In this document: positions 26,029 through 35,069 of the stretch, piece by piece
How positions within the stretch are numbered: position 1 is the first letter of the stretch
Layout of the letters: each line of letters opens with the position of its first letter
Assembly (NCBI GenBank): GCA_039810585.1
Contig: JBDHXF010000012.1
Coordinates: 5,525-69,524 of the forward strand
DNA length: 64,000 nucleotides
From: JBBATK01 sp039810585
GTDB lineage: Bacteria > Bacteroidota > Ignavibacteria > Kapaibacteriales > NICIL-2
Direction of reading: 5' to 3'
The notes under the pieces: generated by a model
Seen by the model: the letters and a program-made list of their open reading frames with translations, nothing else
Told to the model about the DNA's origin: nothing
The model's database searches: none
Translations under genes and position numbers: made by a program

Positions 26029-26814
26029 TCACAATGGCCCCACCTGACCTCGAATCAGGGTTCCGGAGCTAAGGTCTCGCCATGAACACACGTGCACCTG
26101 AACTCCAGCGTCGGCAAGCACAAAGGCATTATCCAACTTTGCAATCATGCCCTTTGCAATATGTCCACTGGATCGAAGCGCTTTGTATTCTTCATGACTA
26201 AGGGTGGACATCACTGACGACTCATCTTCCACGTCACGAAGGACGCCTGCTTTGTCCATGAGTAGAAGCACACGGACATGACGCTGTGTGCGCATGGACA
26301 TCGCCACGGCTGCTGCAATCGTGTCGGCATTCGTGTTGAGAAGTTGTCCTTTGCCATTGTGCGTCAATGGCGCAAGGACCGGCATCAGTCCGGCATCCAA
26401 CAAGCTATCGAACAGCTTATCGTTAACGGCGTCAATATCGCCAACAAAGCCATAGTCGATGGTTGCATGTTCGCGCTTGTGTGCTGTCATGGCATTGCCG
26501 TCCACGCCGCACAAACCAAGGGCGTTGACGCCCATCGCCTGAAGCTCCGCTACTAACTGCTTGTTGATCAGGCCGGCGTAGGTCATGGTGACCACACGAA
26601 GCGTTGCGGCGTCGGTAAGGCGACGTCCCTCCAGCATCCGCGTCTGCACTCCAAGCTCAGCACTCAATTCTGTCGCAACCTTTCCGCCTCCATGCACCAG
26701 TACACACTGCTCAGCCGCATTCAACAAACTGCGTAGTGAGGCGAACACAGCATGCCGCCGGTTGACATCGTCCACCACATCGCCACCGAGTTTTATGATG
26801 TTGAGCGTTTTCAT
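26029..26814 (-). CDS. argB: N-acetylglutamate kinase
   Basis: 261 residues of the amino-acid kinase fold. It phosphorylates N-acetylglutamate, the second step of the cyclic or linear arginine pathway. Seen: TLNIIKLGGDVVDD (Lys of the phosphate loop), CVLVHGGGKVATELS, the substrate segment LEGRRLTDAATLRVV, NTNADTIAAAVAMSM and GMIAKLDNAF. The enzyme lacks the extra N-terminal helix of arginine-inhibited hexameric forms, so simple feedback inhibition is less certain. The ATG lies just downstream of five tandem 23-bp repeats that separate argB from argF'. Confidence 0.95.
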   Translation of the reverse strand: MKTLNIIKLGGDVVDDVNRRHAVFASLRSLLNAAEQCVLVHGGGKVATELSAELGVQTRMLEGRRLTDAATLRVVTMTYAGLINKQLVAELQAMGVNALGLCGVDGNAMTAHKREHATIDYGFVGDIDAVNDKLFDSLLDAGLMPVLAPLTHNGKGQLLNTNADTIAAAVAMSMRTQRHVRVLLLMDKAGVLRDVEDESSVMSTLSHEEYKALRSSGHIAKGMIAKLDNAFVLADAGVQVHVCSWRDLSSGTLIRGQVGPL

Positions 26815-26845
26815 CTGGGTTGCACTCAGTCCATGCCGTTTGAGT

Positions 26846-26960
26846 ATTCTCTGCTTGAGGTATTCACTACTCTCTGCTTGAGGTATTCACTATTCTCTGC
26901 TTGAGGTATTCACTACTCTCTGCTTGAGGTATTCACGATTCTCTGCTTGGGATATTTATC
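26846..26960. repeat. Five tandem 23-bp repeats inside the arginine operon
   Basis: Copies of TCTCTGCTTGAGGTATTCAC plus three variable bases begin at 26848, 26871, 26894, 26917 and 26940, a strict 23-base period. The last copy is degenerate (TCTCTGCTTGGGATATT). They lie between the argF' stop and the argB start. Confidence 0.92.
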
Positions 26961-26996
26961 AGTACGGCGCAAGCGCCGTACGTATGAAAAATCTCC
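26961..26996. repeat. Dispersed GC hairpin with AT-rich flank (copy b)
   Basis: AGTACGGCGCAAGCGCCGTA forms an almost perfect hairpin and is followed by CGTATGAAAAATCTCC, a diverged form of the flank shared with copies at 9784, 37181 and 46714. Confidence 0.6.
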
Positions 26997-27031
26997 TGAA
27001 CGATTTCTGTCTTATTCCGTCACGCGCGCAT

Positions 27032-27979
27032 TCAATTCGTGTGCAGCATGGTGTGGAGAATGGTTTGCATACTCACCACGCGGTTAGCGGCTTGCTCCAC
27101 AACGATGGACGAGGCGGAGTTCAGGACGCCGTCGGACACGATGACGTTGCGACGAACGGGCAGGCAGTGCATGAAGCGTGCGTTGTTGGTGAGCGACATC
27201 TTCTGCTCGGTGATTTGCCAGGATGTGTCTTGCGACAAAACCTTTCCGTACTGCTCGTAGCTCGACCAATTCTTGGTATACACGAAGTCAGCCCCGCGCA
27301 ACGCAGCGTCTTGATCGTGCGTGATCTCCGCAGTCCCGCTAAACTCGCTCGCCAGCTCATATCCGGGCGGATGAGCGATAACCAGATCGTAGTTCATAGC
27401 CAGACTCCACTCGGCAAAGGAATTAGCTACCGCCTGCGGCAAGGCTTTTGGATGTGGTGCCCACGTGAGCACAACGCGAGGACGCTCCCGTTGTTTGTAC
27501 TGCTCAATCGTGATTATATCAGCAAATGACTGTAAGGGATGCCTCGTTGCTGATTCCAAACTGATGAGCGGCACAGTGGCGTGGCGGGCGAATGATTCCA
27601 TGACCTCTTCGGCGTAGTCAGCGTCGCGATCTTTCAGTCCTGCAAAGGCGCGTATGCCGAGAATTTCGCAGTACTCCGACATTACCGCCGCGGCTTCTTG
27701 AACGTGCTCGCTCGCCGCTCCGTCCATAACGACACCGTCTCGTGTTTCGAGAGTCCAAGAATCACTGCCCACATTCATCACCATCACGTCCATCCCCAGA
27801 TTATACGCCGCGCGTTGCGAACTCATGCGGGTACGCAGACTGGGGTTGAAGAATAGGAGTCCTAAACACTTGTGCGCTCCCTCACCGAACGACGCGAGGG
27901 GACGACTCTTATGTACCAGCGCGCGCTCCAAGAGATCCGGCAAGCTTGAACAATCGTGAACAGAGAAAAATCGTTTCAT
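27032..27979 (-). CDS. argF': N-acetyl- or N-succinyl-ornithine carbamoyltransferase
   Basis: 315 residues of the aspartate/ornithine carbamoyltransferase fold. The carbamoyl-phosphate motif appears as FFNPSLRTRMSSQRAAYNLG, a form typical of the acyl-ornithine branch found in Xanthomonas and Bacteroidota. Other motifs: VMDGAASEHVQEAAAVMSEY, HPLQSFADIITIEQY (carbamoyl phosphate His/Gln), FMHCLPVRRNVIVSD. It transfers a carbamoyl group to an N-acylated ornithine, giving N-acyl-citrulline. The position that separates the acetyl (Glu) from the succinyl (Pro) enzyme appears here to be Ser 90 (AAS-EHV), so the acyl group is unsettled. It lies between argC and argB in the operon. Confidence 0.9.
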   Translation of the reverse strand: MKRFFSVHDCSSLPDLLERALVHKSRPLASFGEGAHKCLGLLFFNPSLRTRMSSQRAAYNLGMDVMVMNVGSDSWTLETRDGVVMDGAASEHVQEAAAVMSEYCEILGIRAFAGLKDRDADYAEEVMESFARHATVPLISLESATRHPLQSFADIITIEQYKQRERPRVVLTWAPHPKALPQAVANSFAEWSLAMNYDLVIAHPPGYELASEFSGTAEITHDQDAALRGADFVYTKNWSSYEQYGKVLSQDTSWQITEQKMSLTNNARFMHCLPVRRNVIVSDGVLNSASSIVVEQAANRVVSMQTILHTMLHTN

Positions 27980-28080
27980 GGTTGAGGCGCGTAAAAATCA
28001 AAACAACAATTGGTCACCTTCATCATAGCGATAGCACTGCAGGTCGGCTGACATTCCGATGCTCTGTGCAGTTTCTCAGC

Positions 28081-29046
28081 TTAGAAGGCAATGGCTTTGA
28101 GCTGCAAGGCAGTTCCTTCGTCGTAGCCTTGCATCAGATTCATATTCTGCACAGCTTGTCCGGAAGCACCCTTGAGCAGATTGTCGACGACACAGACCAT
28201 GAATGCTTGCGAGCCATGCTTTGAAACCTGCAGCAGAGCTTTATTAGTATTCACCACACGCTTGAGGTCGGGCGAATCGTCCACCACATGCACGAAAGGA
28301 TGATCCTTGTAATACTCGCGAAATAGACTCTGCAGTTCAGACTCGCTGAGCGTGCAGGCTGTGTAGGCACTCGCAAGAATTCCGCGACTGAAGTTTCCGC
28401 GCAGGGGAATGAAATGCAGCGAGTGATTAAAGTCGCTTTGCAGTTGTGAGACCGACTGACGGATCTCGGGCAGGTGTTGATGGTTGAATGCTTTGTACAC
28501 CTGCACGTTGTTGGTGCGCCAGGAAAAGTGCACGCTGTCCTGATTCTTCCGTCCCGCTCCTGTCGACCCCGTTATAGCTTGCACGTGCACATCATGACGA
28601 AGTACCGACGCTGCAGCCAGTGGCAGCAAACAGAGCTGGATGGCAGTAGCAAAGCAGCCGGGATTGGCTACATGGTTGGCATGACGAATAGCATCGCGTT
28701 GCAATTCGGGAAGGCCGTAGATGAAGTCGTGCGACGCATCGCTCACACGAAACTCATTGCTGAGGTCAATGATCTTCGCTGTGCTCAAGTGCGGATGAGC
28801 TTTGAGAAACTCGCCGGAATGACCGTGGTCAAGACAAAGAAACACCACATCGAGTGAGCTGGGGAGTTGGTCTGTGAAGCGAAGTTCGGTGTCACCAACA
28901 AGATCCTGATGCACATCGGACACCAGAGCGCCGGCACTGGATGTGCTGTACAGACACTCAAGTCGGACTTCTGGATGATGCAGCAGAATTCGGATCAGCT
29001 CACCCGCTGTGTAGCCGGCTGAGCCGACAATGCCGACGCGGGTCAT
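28081..29046 (-). CDS. argC: N-acetyl-gamma-glutamyl-phosphate reductase
   Basis: 321 residues. It reduces N-acetylglutamyl phosphate to the semialdehyde with NADPH, the third step of arginine synthesis. The N-terminal nucleotide-binding motif is VGIVGSAGYTAGELIRILLHHPEV and the catalytic Cys 131 lies in HVANPGCFATAIQL; the substrate segment GSTGAGRK follows. The His-containing region FIPLRGNFSRGILASAYT is present. The ATG overlaps the last four bases of argG (29043-29046), so translation is coupled. About 100 bases separate its stop from argF'. Confidence 0.96.
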   Translation of the reverse strand: MTRVGIVGSAGYTAGELIRILLHHPEVRLECLYSTSSAGALVSDVHQDLVGDTELRFTDQLPSSLDVVFLCLDHGHSGEFLKAHPHLSTAKIIDLSNEFRVSDASHDFIYGLPELQRDAIRHANHVANPGCFATAIQLCLLPLAAASVLRHDVHVQAITGSTGAGRKNQDSVHFSWRTNNVQVYKAFNHQHLPEIRQSVSQLQSDFNHSLHFIPLRGNFSRGILASAYTACTLSESELQSLFREYYKDHPFVHVVDDSPDLKRVVNTNKALLQVSKHGSQAFMVCVVDNLLKGASGQAVQNMNLMQGYDEGTALQLKAIAF

Positions 29047-30236
29047 GACTCGTCGCCGTTCACGGCGCGATGAATAAGCGATTGATTCGCCATGATGCGG
29101 GCAAAACCGCGGACGTCATCTCCGCTGAACAGGGTGTTCATTTCGCCATAATTGCCGAAGGCTGCGTTCATCATGTCGTGCGGGGAGCGAATACCCTCCA
29201 CGATAAAGCGATAAGGCGCAAGACGCATGATGCTCGTTCCGCTCACGCTCTGCTGCGTGCTCGTAAAGAAGGCTTCCATGGCGCGCATGGCAGGCTCGGC
29301 GAATTGTCCTTCGTGGAGGAGCTGACCATACCAGAGCGACAACTGATCTTTTAAGTTGAGCTGCCAGCGCGTAAGACAATGCTTCTCCAGTGCATGATGT
29401 GCCTTGATGATCATCAGCGGGGCAGCGGCTTCGAAGGCAACACGACCCTTCATGCCGATGATCGTATCACCAACGTGAACATCACGTCCGATACCATACG
29501 GCGCTGCCAAAGCCGCCAACGCTTGGATGGCTTGTACCGGGTGATCGAAGTGTTGGTCGTCGATGCCGACAAATTCACCGCGCGTAAAATGCAGTTCCAC
29601 GCGTCGCTCGTCGTTGGCTGTACACGCAGTAGGATAAGCTTCCTCCGGTAAGGTCTTGTCCGAGCTCAGCGTTTCCTTTCCGCCGATTGTGGTGCCCCAC
29701 AGACCTTGGTTGATGGAGTAGAGAGCCTTGGTCCAGTCACCTTCAACACCAGCTTTTTGCAGGTACTTTATTTCTGCTTCGCGCGAGAGTTTGAGGTCGC
29801 GAATGGGCGTGAGTATTTCAATCTCCGGAATTTCCGTGCGAAAGACCACATCAAAGCGCACCTGATCGTTGCCGGCTCCCGTGCTGCCGTGCGCAACGTA
29901 GTCCACGCCCAGCTCGCGCGCTAAACGCGCAATGGCACGAGCTTGAAAGACGCGCTCCGCGCTCACAGACAGGGGATAGGTGTTGTTCTTGAGCACGTTG
30001 GCGAAGACAAGGTAGCGCAGACACTCTGTGTACAGTGCATGGCTTTCGTCGAGAGTCGTGTGACCGCTCGCCCCGAGACTGAGAGCGCGACCTTCAATGG
30101 CCTGCAACTCAGCATCGCTAAAACCACCGGTATTCACGATGGCGGTGTGCACTTCCAGACCGCGTTCTTGTTGCAGATATTTTACGCAATACGACGTGTC
30201 GAGACCACCGCTGAATGCTAAGAGAACTCTTTTCAC
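29043..30236 (-). CDS. argG: Argininosuccinate synthase
   Basis: 397 residues from a GTG at 30236 that overlaps the preceding acetyltransferase stop (GTGA) and has GAGGAG eight bases upstream; the frame open to 30356 is an overrun into that gene. The ATP pyrophosphatase loop VKRVLLAFSGGLDTSYCVKYL is diagnostic, followed by YVAHGSTGAGNDQVRFDV. It joins citrulline and aspartate with ATP. The sequence INQGLWGTTIGGKETLSSDKTLPEEAYP is the substrate region of the family. It is the second gene of the operon. Confidence 0.96.
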   Translation of the reverse strand: MKRVLLAFSGGLDTSYCVKYLQQERGLEVHTAIVNTGGFSDAELQAIEGRALSLGASGHTTLDESHALYTECLRYLVFANVLKNNTYPLSVSAERVFQARAIARLARELGVDYVAHGSTGAGNDQVRFDVVFRTEIPEIEILTPIRDLKLSREAEIKYLQKAGVEGDWTKALYSINQGLWGTTIGGKETLSSDKTLPEEAYPTACTANDERRVELHFTRGEFVGIDDQHFDHPVQAIQALAALAAPYGIGRDVHVGDTIIGMKGRVAFEAAAPLMIIKAHHALEKHCLTRWQLNLKDQLSLWYGQLLHEGQFAEPAMRAMEAFFTSTQQSVSGTSIMRLAPYRFIVEGIRSPHDMMNAAFGNYGEMNTLFSGDDVRGFARIMANQSLIHRAVNGDES

Positions 30237-30949
30237 GCCTTCAACTCCTCTTGCAGAGGGACGCTCAGATCGGGCATGGTGATATGGACAAGCTGATCGT
30301 AGTGAATCTCCTTGTGCTCCTCGGCAGGATCGTACAGCATACCGGTGCACAAGCACATCATGCGATTTGTACGTTGGAGGATATCGAAGTTATTACAACT
30401 CTCGCAGCCCTTCCAGAAGGCATCGTCGGTCGTAAGCTCATTGAAGTGAGCGGCGCGATAGCCCAGCTCATTGTTGATTTTGAGGACGGCTGCGCTGGTA
30501 GTGATGCCAAACATCTTGGCTTCCGGAAAGCGCTCTCGTGAAAGATCGAAGGCCGCCTGTTTGATGCGACGGGCCAGGTGCATTTTGCGAAACTCCGGGG
30601 AGACGATGAGTCCGGAGTTCGCCACATACTTGCGATCCTCCCAGGTTTCGATGTAGCAGAATCCGGCGAAGCGACCATCGATTGCCAATGCAATCACAGC
30701 CTTGCCTTCGCGCATCTTGGTGCGCACGTAGTCCGGATGCCGTTTGGCAATACCTGTACCACGCTGCTTTGCGGATTCTTCAATAATAGCGCAGATTGTT
30801 TCTGCGTAGTCATAATGGGCTTCAGTTGCTCGATAGATGTTGAAACTGAGCCGCGGAGCGTCACCGCCTTCGGGTTTGTTCAATGACGTATGTGTTAATG
30901 AGAGAAAATGGCGTTCCTTTGCCGCTTCTTGTAAGCCGTACTGCACCAT
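30233..30949 (-). CDS. GNAT acetyltransferase, probable N-acetylglutamate synthase
   Basis: About 238 residues from the ATG at 30949; a TTG at 30961 is the other possible start. It is a GNAT-fold protein: the acetyl-CoA loop region appears in VANSGLIVSPEFRKMHLARRIKQAAFDLSRERFP and the C-terminal strand in NELGYRAAHFNEL. A Cys-rich segment follows (FWKGCESCNNFDIL, MMCLCTGMLYDP), unusual for a GNAT and possibly a metal site. As first gene of the arginine operon, directly coupled to argG, the best guess is the N-acetylglutamate synthase that starts the pathway, as in Bacteroidota operons where a GNAT replaces ArgA. Activity is inference. A near-match -7 box (TACTTTTT, 30987-30994) lies upstream. 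Confidence 0.85.
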   Translation of the reverse strand: MVQYGLQEAAKERHFLSLTHTSLNKPEGGDAPRLSFNIYRATEAHYDYAETICAIIEESAKQRGTGIAKRHPDYVRTKMREGKAVIALAIDGRFAGFCYIETWEDRKYVANSGLIVSPEFRKMHLARRIKQAAFDLSRERFPEAKMFGITTSAAVLKINNELGYRAAHFNELTTDDAFWKGCESCNNFDILQRTNRMMCLCTGMLYDPAEEHKEIHYDQLVHITMPDLSVPLQEELKA

Positions 30950-31069
30950 TCCTTCATGCAAAGGGGCACGAAATTACATGATGTGGAAAAAGTAGAGTCG
31001 CTTTTTATAGACCCCACTTGTTAAAGTTTGATAAGATGGCCGCGAGGATATAATCGCAGGTTTCAGCGA

Positions 31070-31101
31070 GGCGTGGGGACGAGAAAAGTCTCTGTCCCAC
31101 G
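31070..31101. repeat. Isolated GTGGGGAC hairpin
   Basis: GTGGGGAC pairs with GTCCCAC around a short loop just downstream of the fabF stop on the minus strand. It resembles a single diverged member of the GGGACAG palindrome family and may also work as a terminator. Confidence 0.5.
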
Positions 31102-31104
31102 TGC

Positions 31105-32352
31105 TCAGTCAGTATATCGCTTAAAGGCGATCACGGCATTGTGTCCGCCGAATCCAAAGGTATTGCTGAGCACCACATTGATGGGTTTTTCGACCGATTG
31201 GTTGGCGGTGATGTTCAGACGACTATCTACGGCTTCGTCGCGCTCCTGTACGTTGATTGTGGGCGGCACAGTGTTATGAGTCAGCGCCAGCACCGAAGCC
31301 ACCGCTTCGATTGCGCCGGCGGCGCCGAGCAGGTGACCGGTCATCGACTTTGTTCCGCTCACGTTGAGTTTGTCCAAGTGGTTGCCGAACATGTGAATGA
31401 TCGCCGCAGCTTCTGCAGGATCACCAACCGGTGTTGAGGTGGCGTGGAGGTTAATGTAATCCACGTCGTTAGGACTGAGCTGCGCTTCGCGCAGTGTTTC
31501 TTCGATTGCCAGAATAACGCCCAAGCCTTCCGGGTGTCCGGCGGTAATGTGGTAGGCATCCGCTGTCGCGCCACCGCCGACGATTTCAGCGTAGATGTGT
31601 GCGCCACGGTTGATGGCGTGTTCGCGTTCTTCGAGCATCACGGCACCGGCACCCTCGCCAAGCACAAATCCGTCGCGGTCTTTGTCGAATGGACGCGATG
31701 CGGTTTCCGGGGAATCGTTGCGCTCGCTCAGCGCTTTCATGGCGTTGAATCCGCCGATGGCCGAAGGAGTGACCACTGCTTCGCTTCCACCGGCAAGCAC
31801 CGCGTTGGCTTTACCAAGTCGAATGTAGTTGAAGGCGTCGATGATACCGTGCGATGAGCTCGAGCATGCCGACACGGTACAGAAGTTCGGTCCGCGGAAT
31901 CCATAGCGGATACTAATAAGACCGGCGCCCATGTCGCTGATCATCTTTGGGATGAAGAAAGGACTATAGCGCGGCGTGCCGTCACCCTTCACGAAGTTGA
32001 TGATTTGTTCTTCGAGGGTGATGAGACCGCCGATGCCGGACGACCAAATAACACCGATGCGGTTTTTGTCGACCGTGTCGAGGTTCATGCCACTGTCCTT
32101 CACACACTCCTCAGCGCAGGCGAGTGCGTACTGACAAAAGAGATCGGTACGACCAATCTCTCGCCGATCCATGAAGTTCGAGGCCTCAAAGCCCTTCACT
32201 TCACAAGCAAAGCGTGTACGGAATTTGGCAGCGTCAAAATGTGAAATCGCTGCTGCACCGCTGCGTCCTTGACGAAGACCTTCCCAATATTCAGTAACGG
32301 TATTTCCGATGGGGGTCAGTGCACCCAGACCGGTGATAACGACACGTTTCAT
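31105..32352 (-). CDS. fabF: 3-oxoacyl-[acyl-carrier-protein] synthase II
   Basis: 415 residues from the ATG at 32352, chosen because AGGA lies five bases upstream and MKRVVITGLGALTPIGN is the family start; the frame is open further up. It extends acyl-ACP by condensation with malonyl-ACP in fatty acid synthesis. Catalytic triad: Cys 163 in TVSACSSSSHGI, a His in NLHATSTPVGD and a His in TGHLLGAAGA. The end SNTFGFGGHNAVIAFKRY is typical. The gene is alone, with no acpP next to it, and divergent from the endonuclease gene. Confidence 0.96.
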   Translation of the reverse strand: MKRVVITGLGALTPIGNTVTEYWEGLRQGRSGAAAISHFDAAKFRTRFACEVKGFEASNFMDRREIGRTDLFCQYALACAEECVKDSGMNLDTVDKNRIGVIWSSGIGGLITLEEQIINFVKGDGTPRYSPFFIPKMISDMGAGLISIRYGFRGPNFCTVSACSSSSHGIIDAFNYIRLGKANAVLAGGSEAVVTPSAIGGFNAMKALSERNDSPETASRPFDKDRDGFVLGEGAGAVMLEEREHAINRGAHIYAEIVGGGATADAYHITAGHPEGLGVILAIEETLREAQLSPNDVDYINLHATSTPVGDPAEAAAIIHMFGNHLDKLNVSGTKSMTGHLLGAAGAIEAVASVLALTHNTVPPTINVQERDEAVDSRLNITANQSVEKPINVVLSNTFGFGGHNAVIAFKRYTD

Positions 32353-32565
32353 GGACATCCTACATAATGAACCCGCAAAATACGGAAAGAGGGGAATTGC
32401 TCCATCCTTCATGGGTGGGCCCAGATAGCCTTGACAAACTGTTCTTTTTGGGGATGTTGCCTGACTACAATGGCCTCCGCAAGGCTCTATGCGTAAATTG
32501 CCACTGAGTTTTGCACGAGCTTTGTGTGACTGAATATCCCAAGAATCTACGTTTTCCGCTCAATT

Positions 32566-34206
32566 ATGCGTCTTCGATTCCATACTACACCGCTTTTTCT
32601 GCTTGTGTTATGCTTCGCCGGTCTGCACGCCCAATCGGTGGTGGCAACGCTACCCGACACTCTCTTTCTCGGAACCTTGAAGATTGGAGAGTCGCACACC
32701 CTGATGCTCAGCATTCAAAACACTACATCGGAGTCTGCCTATGTCTACGAGCCAAGTTTTCAAGACTCATACGAGTATGCTAGCGTGGACTACAAGATCT
32801 CACCCACGGGAAATCAATCGCTAGCCGTAGGATCCTCTCTCGACTATTCCTTTCGCTTCACGGCTCGTCACAACATGCCCCTTCACGCGTGGATTACCGT
32901 CCGTGTGTTTAGCGGTTGCCGTGAATTCAGCAAGAATATTGTCGTGATTGGGAGCTGCGAAGCGGAAGCAGCCTACAGCTTTACGAACAACATTGAATAC
33001 AGCGTGCTCTATGATTCACTGCATGCCCATGTGGACAACCACACCAATCTGACCTACAAGCCCGCACGCGAAATGATGTTCGGCAAAGCCGATAACGTGA
33101 ACGACTCGGTGGAGTGCATCTACACGGGCAAAAAACTCTATACCACCGGCATTCCCCCGAACGGGGAATTCAATACCGAACATTCTTGGGTGCAGAGTCG
33201 CGGCTCATCCACCGATCCCAATCATAGCGATGTGAACCATCTCTATCCCACCAACCCCAACGCCAACTCCATTCGAGCAAATTATCCCTTTGGGAAGGTG
33301 CAAAAAGTATGGAAAGACGCCGGCGGAGGATCGCGTTTGGGATTTGCAGCAACGGGTGACACCGTGTTCGAACCTCGCGACGTGAGCAAAGGCAACATCG
33401 CTCGCAGCATGTTTTATTACCTGGTGCGCTACGGCAATGTGACCGGCTACTACACCTCGCCGTACAACATGGACGCCGACCTGCGCGCATGGAATAGTCT
33501 TGACCCGCCGGACAATCGTGAACGCGCCCGCTGCGACACCATCACCGTCTACCAGAAAAAACAAAACCCCTTCGTCTACCATCCCGAATTCGCCGAGCGA
33601 ATGGATTTTATTCAGACGGCGCACAGCGCCGTCCTTCGCACAAGCCAACACCAAATCATCTTCGATCCCGCCGCTGACAGCGCTTCGTGGGATTGGCCGG
33701 TGGTCAATACCGGACCCGACACCGTCGCTCTCAGTACCCTGTTGTCAGACATCCCGAGTGTCAGCTTCGACAGTCCGGACTCCTCACTTCAACTCTTGCC
33801 GCATAGCACGGCGATGGTGCATCTTCACTATCGTAATAACGGCTCGCTGCCGCAAGGAATCCATGTCATCGCCGGCAGCGCCGCTCATGGCTCTGCACAC
33901 GTTGATCTGCTTGCCTGCACAGCTGTCGATGTACCGCAGAGCACAACGTCAACTCCCGACGTCCGACCTCAACCCATGGACGATTGTTCAACAGTACGGC
34001 TGGGCAGCGGACTCATCGCTCCGCAAGAAGTTGCGTTGTTCACGATGCGCGGTCAACGTCTGAGCTCCTTACAACAGCGCGTCGAACACGTCGGCAACGA
34101 GTGGCTCGTGAATGTCAGCTCTTCCGATTGTGGCTCCGAACACATCGTCATCGTTCGCGCCCTCATGAACGGACGCTCGATCACCCGCATCATCGTTCGC
34201 CCGTAA
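32566..34206 (+). CDS. Secreted endonuclease I family nuclease with T9SS-like C-terminus
   Basis: 546 residues with a signal peptide (PLFLLVLCFAGLHAQ). Residues ~30-130 form an ASH-like beta domain (DTLFLGTLKIGESHTLMLSIQNTT). The catalytic part has the endonuclease I pattern YDSLHAHVDNHTNLTYKPAREMMFG, FNTEHSWVQSRG (betabetaalpha-Me His) and SDVNHLYPTNPNANSIRANYPFG, as in secreted EndA/NucM nucleases that degrade DNA without sequence preference. A second beta domain (DIPSVSFDSPDSSLQLLPHSTAMVHLHY) and a C-terminal sorting-like domain ending RIIVRP follow. It probably digests extracellular DNA for nutrients. The gene is alone and divergent from fabF. Confidence 0.9.
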   Translation: MRLRFHTTPLFLLVLCFAGLHAQSVVATLPDTLFLGTLKIGESHTLMLSIQNTTSESAYVYEPSFQDSYEYASVDYKISPTGNQSLAVGSSLDYSFRFTARHNMPLHAWITVRVFSGCREFSKNIVVIGSCEAEAAYSFTNNIEYSVLYDSLHAHVDNHTNLTYKPAREMMFGKADNVNDSVECIYTGKKLYTTGIPPNGEFNTEHSWVQSRGSSTDPNHSDVNHLYPTNPNANSIRANYPFGKVQKVWKDAGGGSRLGFAATGDTVFEPRDVSKGNIARSMFYYLVRYGNVTGYYTSPYNMDADLRAWNSLDPPDNRERARCDTITVYQKKQNPFVYHPEFAERMDFIQTAHSAVLRTSQHQIIFDPAADSASWDWPVVNTGPDTVALSTLLSDIPSVSFDSPDSSLQLLPHSTAMVHLHYRNNGSLPQGIHVIAGSAAHGSAHVDLLACTAVDVPQSTTSTPDVRPQPMDDCSTVRLGSGLIAPQEVALFTMRGQRLSSLQQRVEHVGNEWLVNVSSSDCGSEHIVIVRALMNGRSITRIIVRP

Positions 34207-34250
34207 GGGACGAGATTGTTGTTCGTCCTGACATACCACTATCTTCGCCC

Positions 34251-35069
34251 ATGCGCGCCTTACGATTATACCTTGCCGTTATCCGAATTGGCCTGAGCTC
34301 CTCGATGGAGTATCGGGTGAATTATGTGACGAACACGGTGCTGTCGCTCGGTATCCAACTCTGCGTACAAGCCATGCTCTGGATTGCGGTGTATGAGTCG
34401 CGCAGCGGCTTGCAAGTAGCCGGAATGAATCGTTCCTCGATGTTGGTGTACATCGCCTGTTCGGTATTGAGTTTTAGTCTGGTCCGCAACGGTTCAAAAG
34501 AGCGAGAAACTGCGCAGCAGATTCGTAGCGGAGGACTTAATGCCTATTTGCTCAAGCCTGTTTCGCACGGATTGTACACGCTAAGCTTGTCCATTGCCGA
34601 ACGACTCTCCCAAGCGCTCTTCGTCTTGATTCCGGGTTTGATTGTGCTATTGGTGTTGAGCGCACAGGTGGGTCATAGTTTGTCCCCTCTTGGTATGCTC
34701 TACGCCATCCCCATTCTGATTTGCGGCGCGCTCATGAACTTCCTGATGGGTCTTGGTATTTCCTACTTGGCGTTTTGGATTGATGAGGTGTGGACCTTTC
34801 ACGCCATCAAGGATATCGCGATGAGTTTGCTGAGCGGCATGATGTTTCCACTCTCGGCGCTTGCTTCGCCGTGGCGCGAGTGGTCGTCGTTGCTACCCTT
34901 TCAATATCTGTCCTACGTACCTGCCTCGCTCATGAACGGCTCGATGGACGCCTCCGATGTTGGTGCCGAGATGCTTGTGCAGGCAGTGATGTGGACCGCA
35001 GTGTGTAGTCTACTAGTGTGGCTTGTGTGGAAGCTGGGTTTACGACGCTATAGTGCGTTTGGAGGATAA
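34251..35069 (+). CDS. ABC-2 type transporter permease (COG4587-like)
   Basis: 272 residues with six predicted membrane segments. MRALRLYLAVIRIGLSSSMEYRVNYVTNTV and QQIRSGGLNAYLLKPVSHGLYTLS are typical of the DUF990/ABC-2 permease pair used by multidrug or export ABC systems; the 'G-x-hydrophobic-LLKP' element is characteristic. The start at 34251 is the only ATG giving a family-like N-terminus, though no good binding site precedes it. The next gene begins at the following base. The matching ATPase gene, usually just upstream, is not in this window. Confidence 0.85.
   Translation: MRALRLYLAVIRIGLSSSMEYRVNYVTNTVLSLGIQLCVQAMLWIAVYESRSGLQVAGMNRSSMLVYIACSVLSFSLVRNGSKERETAQQIRSGGLNAYLLKPVSHGLYTLSLSIAERLSQALFVLIPGLIVLLVLSAQVGHSLSPLGMLYAIPILICGALMNFLMGLGISYLAFWIDEVWTFHAIKDIAMSLLSGMMFPLSALASPWREWSSLLPFQYLSYVPASLMNGSMDASDVGAEMLVQAVMWTAVCSLLVWLVWKLGLRRYSAFGG

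Noticed and set aside
29116..29379. 87-residue minus-strand open frame inside argG
   Set aside because: Arg-rich shadow of a conserved gene in another frame.
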